From: UMGS1613 sp963616135
Lineage (GTDB): Bacteria > Bacillota_I > Bacilli_A > RF39 > UBA660
Direction of reading: 5' to 3'
NCBI GenBank assembly: GCA_963616135.1
Contig: CAVEJT010000021.1
Span: 1 to 17,612, forward strand
DNA length: 17,612 bases
Notes under the pieces: generated by a model
What the model was told of the DNA's origin: nothing
Databases searched by the model: none
What the model saw: the letters and a program-made list of their open reading frames with translations, nothing else
Made by a program: the position numbers and the translations under genes
Part shown: positions 13,111 through 17,612 of the stretch, piece by piece
How positions within the stretch are numbered: the stretch's first letter is position 1
How the letters are laid out: each line of letters begins with the position of its first letter

Positions 13111-15021
13111 ATGGTAAAATATGATGAGAGCTCAATTAAAATATTAGAAGGACTTGAAGCAGTTAGAAAAAGGCCTGGTATGTATATAGGTTCAACTGAT
13201 AAAAGAGGACTTCATCATTTAATATGGGAAATTGTAGATAATGGTATAGATGAAGTAATTAATGGTTATGGTAATAAAATAAAAATAATTCTTCATAAAG
13301 ATCACAGTGTTAGTGTAGAAGATGAGGGACGTGGTGTTCCTGTTGGTATGCATTCAAGTGGTAAAAGTACTCCTGAGGTAATATATACAGTGCTTCATGC
13401 AGGAGGAAAGTTTGAAACTAGTGGATATACAGTATCTGGTGGGTTGCACGGTGTAGGTGCTTCTGTTGTTAATGCATTATCTAAGTGGATGGAAGTTACT
13501 ATTAAAAGAGATGGTTATGAATATTTTATTAGATTTAAAGATGGAGGACATGTTGATATTCCTTTAACTAAGAGGGATAAAACTTCTAAAACAGGTACTC
13601 GTGTTAGATTTATGCCTGATGATGAAATATTTTCAACTACTAATTTTTCTTTTACTACTGTATGTGAAAGAATGCAAGAAAGTGCTTTTCTATTAGAGGG
13701 AATAACTATTGATATAACAGATGAAGAAGATAACAGACATGAAACATATTGTTATGAAGATGGATTAAGAGCATTTGTAGAATCTATAAATGAAGGTAAA
13801 AATGTTCTTCATAAGGCTACTGTTTTTAGTGGTAATAAAAATAAAATTGATGTTAAGGTAGCTTTTCAATATAATGATTCATATTCAGAAAATATAGTAT
13901 CATTTGTAAATAATGTAAAAACAAGTGATGGAGGAACACATGAAGTTGGATTTAAAACAGCTTTAACTCGTGTATTTAATGAGTATGCTAAAAGTAATGG
14001 ATATCTAAAGTCTAAAGATAAAAATTTAGAAGGGCCAGATACTAGGGAAGGATTAACTGCTGTAATTAGTTTAAAAATCCCAGAAGAATTATTACAATTT
14101 GAAGGACAAACAAAAGGAAAACTTGGTACTCCAATTGCTCGTACTGCTGTTGATTCTATAGTATCAGAAAAATTATCTTTCTTCCTTGAAGAAAACAAAG
14201 CAATCGCAACCGATATAATTAATAAAATGTTAAAGAGTAGAAATGCTCGTGAAGCTGCTAGGCGTGCTCGTGATGAGGCCCGTAGTGGTAAAAAGAAAGA
14301 TAAAAATGAAAGAACTATTAGTGGTAAACTTACTCCTGCTCAAAGTAAAAATTCAAAAATTAATGAACTTTTCTTAGTCGAAGGTGATTCAGCAGGAGGA
14401 AGTGCTAAAACTGGTAGAGATAGAAAATATCAAGCAATACTTCCTTTAAGAGGTAAAGTATTAAATACTGAAAGAGCATCCCTAGAAGACGCATATAAAA
14501 ATGAAGAAATTAATACTATGATATATGCAATAGGCGCTGGAGTAGGATCTGATTTTACTATTGAAGATTCAAATTACGATAAAGTAATAATTATGACTGA
14601 TGCCGATGTAGATGGATCTCATATTCAAATATTACTTTTAACATTTTTCTATAGATATATGAGACCTTTAATAGAACAAGGACATCTTTATATAGCTATG
14701 CCACCATTATATAAAATAGAATGTGGTAAAGAAGGCGAATATGCTTGGACTGAAGATGATAGAAAAAATTTACTTGAAAAATTTAAGGGTAAAAATACTA
14801 AAACTCAAAGATATAAAGGTTTAGGAGAGATGGATGCTACTCAATTATGGGAAACTACAATGGATCCTAAAACTCGTAGTTTAATTAAAGTAAGTATTAA
14901 TGATGCTGCTTTAGCTGAAAAACGTGTTAGGGTACTTATGGGTGATAAAGTTGATCCTAGAAAAGAATGGATAGAGGAAAATGTTGAATTTTCTATGGAA
15001 GATAATTATAAAATAAATTAA
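13111..15021 (+). CDS. parE: DNA topoisomerase IV subunit B
   Basis: 636 residues, the usual ParE length in Firmicutes. The GHKL ATPase domain comes first: EIVDNGIDE with Glu40 (catalytic) and Asn44 (Mg-binding), DEGRGVPVGMH, and SGGLHGVGASVVNALS as the ATP-lid glycine motif. The transducer domain holds FEGQTKGKLG, the QTK loop. The TOPRIM domain follows, with VEGDSAGGSAKTGRDR (Glu424) and TDADVDGSHI (Asp497, Asp499, Asp501), then the C-terminal QRYKGLGEMDATQLWETTMDP. The I-D-E-V-I-N-G-Y-G-N form, and pairing with a ParC-like A subunit 21 bp downstream, favour ParE over GyrB. It forms the ParE2-ParC2 tetramer that decatenates chromosomes. SD AAGGTGA at 13097-13103 supports the ATG. GTG and ATG codons upstream are out of frame. 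Codon use is slightly richer in CGT than in the surface genes, as expected for a core gene. Confidence 0.95.
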   Translation: MVKYDESSIKILEGLEAVRKRPGMYIGSTDKRGLHHLIWEIVDNGIDEVINGYGNKIKIILHKDHSVSVEDEGRGVPVGMHSSGKSTPEVIYTVLHAGGKFETSGYTVSGGLHGVGASVVNALSKWMEVTIKRDGYEYFIRFKDGGHVDIPLTKRDKTSKTGTRVRFMPDDEIFSTTNFSFTTVCERMQESAFLLEGITIDITDEEDNRHETYCYEDGLRAFVESINEGKNVLHKATVFSGNKNKIDVKVAFQYNDSYSENIVSFVNNVKTSDGGTHEVGFKTALTRVFNEYAKSNGYLKSKDKNLEGPDTREGLTAVISLKIPEELLQFEGQTKGKLGTPIARTAVDSIVSEKLSFFLEENKAIATDIINKMLKSRNAREAARRARDEARSGKKKDKNERTISGKLTPAQSKNSKINELFLVEGDSAGGSAKTGRDRKYQAILPLRGKVLNTERASLEDAYKNEEINTMIYAIGAGVGSDFTIEDSNYDKVIIMTDADVDGSHIQILLLTFFYRYMRPLIEQGHLYIAMPPLYKIECGKEGEYAWTEDDRKNLLEKFKGKNTKTQRYKGLGEMDATQLWETTMDPKTRSLIKVSINDAALAEKRVRVLMGDKVDPRKEWIEENVEFSMEDNYKIN

Positions 15022-15042
15022 CCTTTTAGAAAGGAATTAAGT

Positions 15043-17580
15043 ATGAAGAAAAAAGAAAATACAAATGAAACTTTAGGACGAGTTTATGATTTTACCCTAG
15101 AAGAGATAATGGGTGATAGATTTGGTCAATATGCTAAAGATATAATACAAAATCGTGCAATTCCAGATGTTAGAGATGGGTTAAAACCAGTTCAAAGAAG
15201 AATTCTTTATGCTATGTTTAAAGATAGAAATACTTTTGATAAAGCACATAAAAAAAGTGCTACAGCTGTTGGTAATGTAATGGGGCATTACCACCCACAT
15301 GGAGATTCAAGTATCTATGAAGCTATGGTACATATGAGTCAGTGGTGGAAACAAAATGAGTGTTATATAGATATGCATGGTAATAATGGTTCTATGGATG
15401 GTGATGGAGCGGCTGCTATGCGTTATACTGAAGCACGACTATCTAAAATTAGTGGAGAACTTTTAAAAGATATTGATAAAGAAACTATTGATTGGGCACC
15501 TAATTTTGATGATACATTATATGAACCAGTAGTATTACCTGCTAGATTTCCTAATTTACTTGTAAATGGATCAAAAGGAATAAGTGCAGGATATGCAACA
15601 GAAATACCACCTCATAATTTAGGTGAGGTAATAGATGCGACTATTAAAAGAATTGATTCACCTAATTGTAGAATAGAAACTATTCTTGATATAATTAAAG
15701 GCCCAGATTTTCCAACAGGAGCTATAGTAGAAGGAAAAAAACAAATAACAGATGCACTAACTAGTGGTAGAGGTAAAGTAATTATTAGATGTAAATATGA
15801 AATAGTAGAAGAAAAAGGAAAAAAACAAATACTAATTCATGAAATACCATTTGAAGTTAATAAAGCTTTACTAGTTAAAAAAATTGCTGATATTATATAT
15901 GATAAAAAAATAGATGGAATGCAAGAAGTTAGAGATGAATCAGATAGGGAAGAAAAAGTTAGAATAGCTATAGATTTAAAGAAAGATGCTAATGTAGAAA
16001 ATATTGTTAATTATTTAATGAAAAATACAGATATGCAAATTAGTTATTCTTATAATATGATTGCTATTGTAAATAGAAGACCAATGCAAGTTGGAGTAAT
16101 AGATATAATAGATGCATATATTGCTCATCAAAAAGAGGTTATAACTCGTCGTACTAATTATGATTTAACTAAAGCAAAAGAAAGAATTCATATTGTAGAA
16201 GGTTTTATTAAGATGATTGATATTCTTGATGAGGTTATTCGTACAATAAGAGCTAGTAAAAATAAACAAGATGCACAAAATAATTTAGTTAAGTTGTATG
16301 AATTTTCTCCTATACAAGCTGAGGAAATAGTTAAATTACAATTATATAGATTAACAAATACAGATGTTGAAGAATATAAAGAAGAATATAATAATTTACT
16401 TAAAATAATAGAAATACTTGAAAGTATATTAAATGATGAAAATAAATTAAAAAACGTAATGAAAAAAGAACTAAAACAAATAAAGGCAGAGTATGCAACA
16501 CCTCGTAAAACTGAAATAAAGGACGAAATAACAGAAATAAAAATAGATACGACTGCTATGATTCCAAAAGAGGATTGTATAGTTGTAGTAACACGTGATG
16601 GATATATTAAACGTGTATCAAGAAGAAGTTATAGTGCAACTGATGATAAAACAGGATTGAAAGAACAAGATTATATTTTAGGTATGTATGAAGTAAATAC
16701 TATGGATACAATTTTAATGTTTACGGATATAGGTAATTATTTATATGTACCTGTATATGAAATACCTGATATGAAATGGAAAGATTTAGGTAAACATATA
16801 AGTAATATAATTAAAATAAATCCTGAAGAAAATATAATAGATTGTATGGCTGTTACAAACTTTAATACAGATGCATATATTACTGTATTTACAAGGGGTG
16901 GAATGATAAAAAGAACACTTATAAGCGATCTTAAAGCCACTCGTTACACCAAACCTATGCCGTATATAAAACTAAAAGAAAATGATTCAGTTGCTAATAT
17001 TTCTAAGTGTAGTGGTACTGATATATTTATAACTACTCATAATGGTTTTGGACTTAGATATGATATAAATGAAGTTCCAATACTAGGAAGTAGAGCTAGT
17101 GGTGTAAAAGCAATAAGTCTAAAAAATGATGAAGTAGTAAGTGGTCAGGTATTTAATGAAGAAGAGTATTTAACTCTTATAACTACAAAAAATACTGGTA
17201 AGAGAATTAAATTATCTGAATTTGAAAGAATTTCAAGAGCTCGTAAAGGTATTCAAGTAATAAGAGATGTTAAAACTAATCCATACTATATATTAAAAAC
17301 ATTTATAATTAATTCAAAACATAATTTAGGTTTAAAATTTAGAGAAGACATTGAATTAATTAAATTGAGTGAATTACCTATAGCTGATCGTTATTCAACA
17401 GGTACAAGTTTATCAAAACATGATATATTAGATGTGTTTGTAGAAAAAAATCTAGAAAATCCTAATATAATTAAAAAAATTTCAAAGGAACATGTAGAAA
17501 AAGAAAAAGTATCTTTAAAATCTATAGATGAAAGAATAATGACAATAGATGATTTTTTAGGTGACTTGGATATAAAATAG
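15043..17580 (+). CDS. parC: DNA topoisomerase IV subunit A
   Basis: 845 residues, somewhat longer than typical ParC (about 800-820). The winged-helix breakage domain includes AIPDVRDGLKPVQRRILYAM, the quinolone-resistance region HYHPHGDSSIYEAMVHMSQ and the catalytic Tyr128 in AMRYTEARL. Positions equivalent to S. aureus GrlA Ser80 and Glu84 are Ser89 and Glu93, so no classic resistance change is seen there. A coiled-coil gate (about 360-490) precedes the C-terminal six-bladed beta-pinwheel (about 500-810), with blade motifs such as DGYIKRVSRRSY, GNYLYVPVYEIPD, GGMIKRTLISDL and NTGKRIKLSEFERISRARKG. The strict GyrA box QRRGGKG is absent, consistent with ParC. It works with ParE, encoded 21 bp upstream. 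AAAGGA at 15030-15035 serves the ATG at 15043. A hairpin overlapping the stop ends the unit. Confidence 0.95.
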   Translation: MKKKENTNETLGRVYDFTLEEIMGDRFGQYAKDIIQNRAIPDVRDGLKPVQRRILYAMFKDRNTFDKAHKKSATAVGNVMGHYHPHGDSSIYEAMVHMSQWWKQNECYIDMHGNNGSMDGDGAAAMRYTEARLSKISGELLKDIDKETIDWAPNFDDTLYEPVVLPARFPNLLVNGSKGISAGYATEIPPHNLGEVIDATIKRIDSPNCRIETILDIIKGPDFPTGAIVEGKKQITDALTSGRGKVIIRCKYEIVEEKGKKQILIHEIPFEVNKALLVKKIADIIYDKKIDGMQEVRDESDREEKVRIAIDLKKDANVENIVNYLMKNTDMQISYSYNMIAIVNRRPMQVGVIDIIDAYIAHQKEVITRRTNYDLTKAKERIHIVEGFIKMIDILDEVIRTIRASKNKQDAQNNLVKLYEFSPIQAEEIVKLQLYRLTNTDVEEYKEEYNNLLKIIEILESILNDENKLKNVMKKELKQIKAEYATPRKTEIKDEITEIKIDTTAMIPKEDCIVVVTRDGYIKRVSRRSYSATDDKTGLKEQDYILGMYEVNTMDTILMFTDIGNYLYVPVYEIPDMKWKDLGKHISNIIKINPEENIIDCMAVTNFNTDAYITVFTRGGMIKRTLISDLKATRYTKPMPYIKLKENDSVANISKCSGTDIFITTHNGFGLRYDINEVPILGSRASGVKAISLKNDEVVSGQVFNEEEYLTLITTKNTGKRIKLSEFERISRARKGIQVIRDVKTNPYYILKTFIINSKHNLGLKFREDIELIKLSELPIADRYSTGTSLSKHDILDVFVEKNLENPNIIKKISKEHVEKEKVSLKSIDERIMTIDDFLGDLDIK

Positions 17581-17602
17581 ATAACATTTTGTTATCTATT
17601 TT
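17574..17602 (+). terminator. Probable intrinsic terminator of parE-parC
   Basis: Twelve perfect pairs, 17574-17585 with 17591-17602, around a five-base ATTTT loop. The T-run lies within the 3' arm, and the A-rich 5' arm could make it work in both directions. It overlaps the parC stop codon (17578-17580). Confidence 0.72.
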
Positions 17603-17612
17603 AATATTATAT

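Noticed and set aside
13866..14198. 110-codon reverse-strand open frame inside parE
   Set aside because: Antisense shadow of a highly conserved core gene.
15301..15321. Possible fluoroquinolone-resistance change in parC
   Set aside because: The key Ser89 and Glu93 (GrlA Ser80/Glu84 equivalents) are the unmutated types.
1..17612. CRISPR arrays, tRNA genes, insertion sequences or prophage genes
   Set aside because: No regularly spaced repeats, no tRNA cloverleaf, and no transposase, integrase or phage-like product was seen on either strand.

Overview
The window is very AT-rich and fully forward-coding. It uses the standard bacterial code (TGA is a stop, TGG is Trp), has strong AGGAGG-type ribosome binding sites, intrinsic terminators with short T-tracts, and sigma-A promoters with an extended TGnTATAAT -10. 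The ParE/ParC sequences are Firmicutes-like. Together these suggest a low-GC Bacillota, plausibly a host-associated Bacilli/'Tenericutes'-like lineage that kept genetic code 11. The lineage is inference.

Positions 1-6125 are the end of a cell-surface polysaccharide locus. It holds the tail of a core-2/I-branching-type glycosyltransferase, a GtrB-like polyprenyl-phosphate glycosyltransferase, a GtrA-Alg14 fusion, its Alg13-like partner, a DHHW/AlgX-like protein with an AlgI-like MBOAT acyltransferase, and an integral-membrane acyltransferase-3 protein. Genes overlap or sit within about 30 bp of each other, as in one operon. Together they could make lipid-linked sugars, extend them, and O-acylate the product outside the membrane.

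Positions 6126-7000 hold no protein gene. They contain a free-standing transcription unit for a large structured RNA of about 614 nt: a perfect TTGACA-17-TATAAT promoter, much higher GC than the flanks, a closing helix joining the two ends, GNRA-capped hairpins, a possible pseudoknot and a strong intrinsic terminator. Size and architecture resemble the 'ornate large' bacterial ncRNAs (ROOL is my best guess), but I could not confirm a class. It is the most interesting element here.

Positions 7001-10026 hold a membrane-anchored polysaccharide deacetylase with its own promoter and terminator, then a three-gene unit: a small single-pass membrane protein, a CorB/DUF21-like membrane protein and an orphan prepilin-like protein with Ig-like C-terminal domains.

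Positions 10025-13064 are a self-contained operon of CotH-kinase-like protein, VTC-domain (polyphosphate polymerase-like) protein and DUF4956 membrane protein, bounded by a promoter and a terminator. Positions 13063-17602 are parE-parC (topoisomerase IV), again with its own promoter and terminator.
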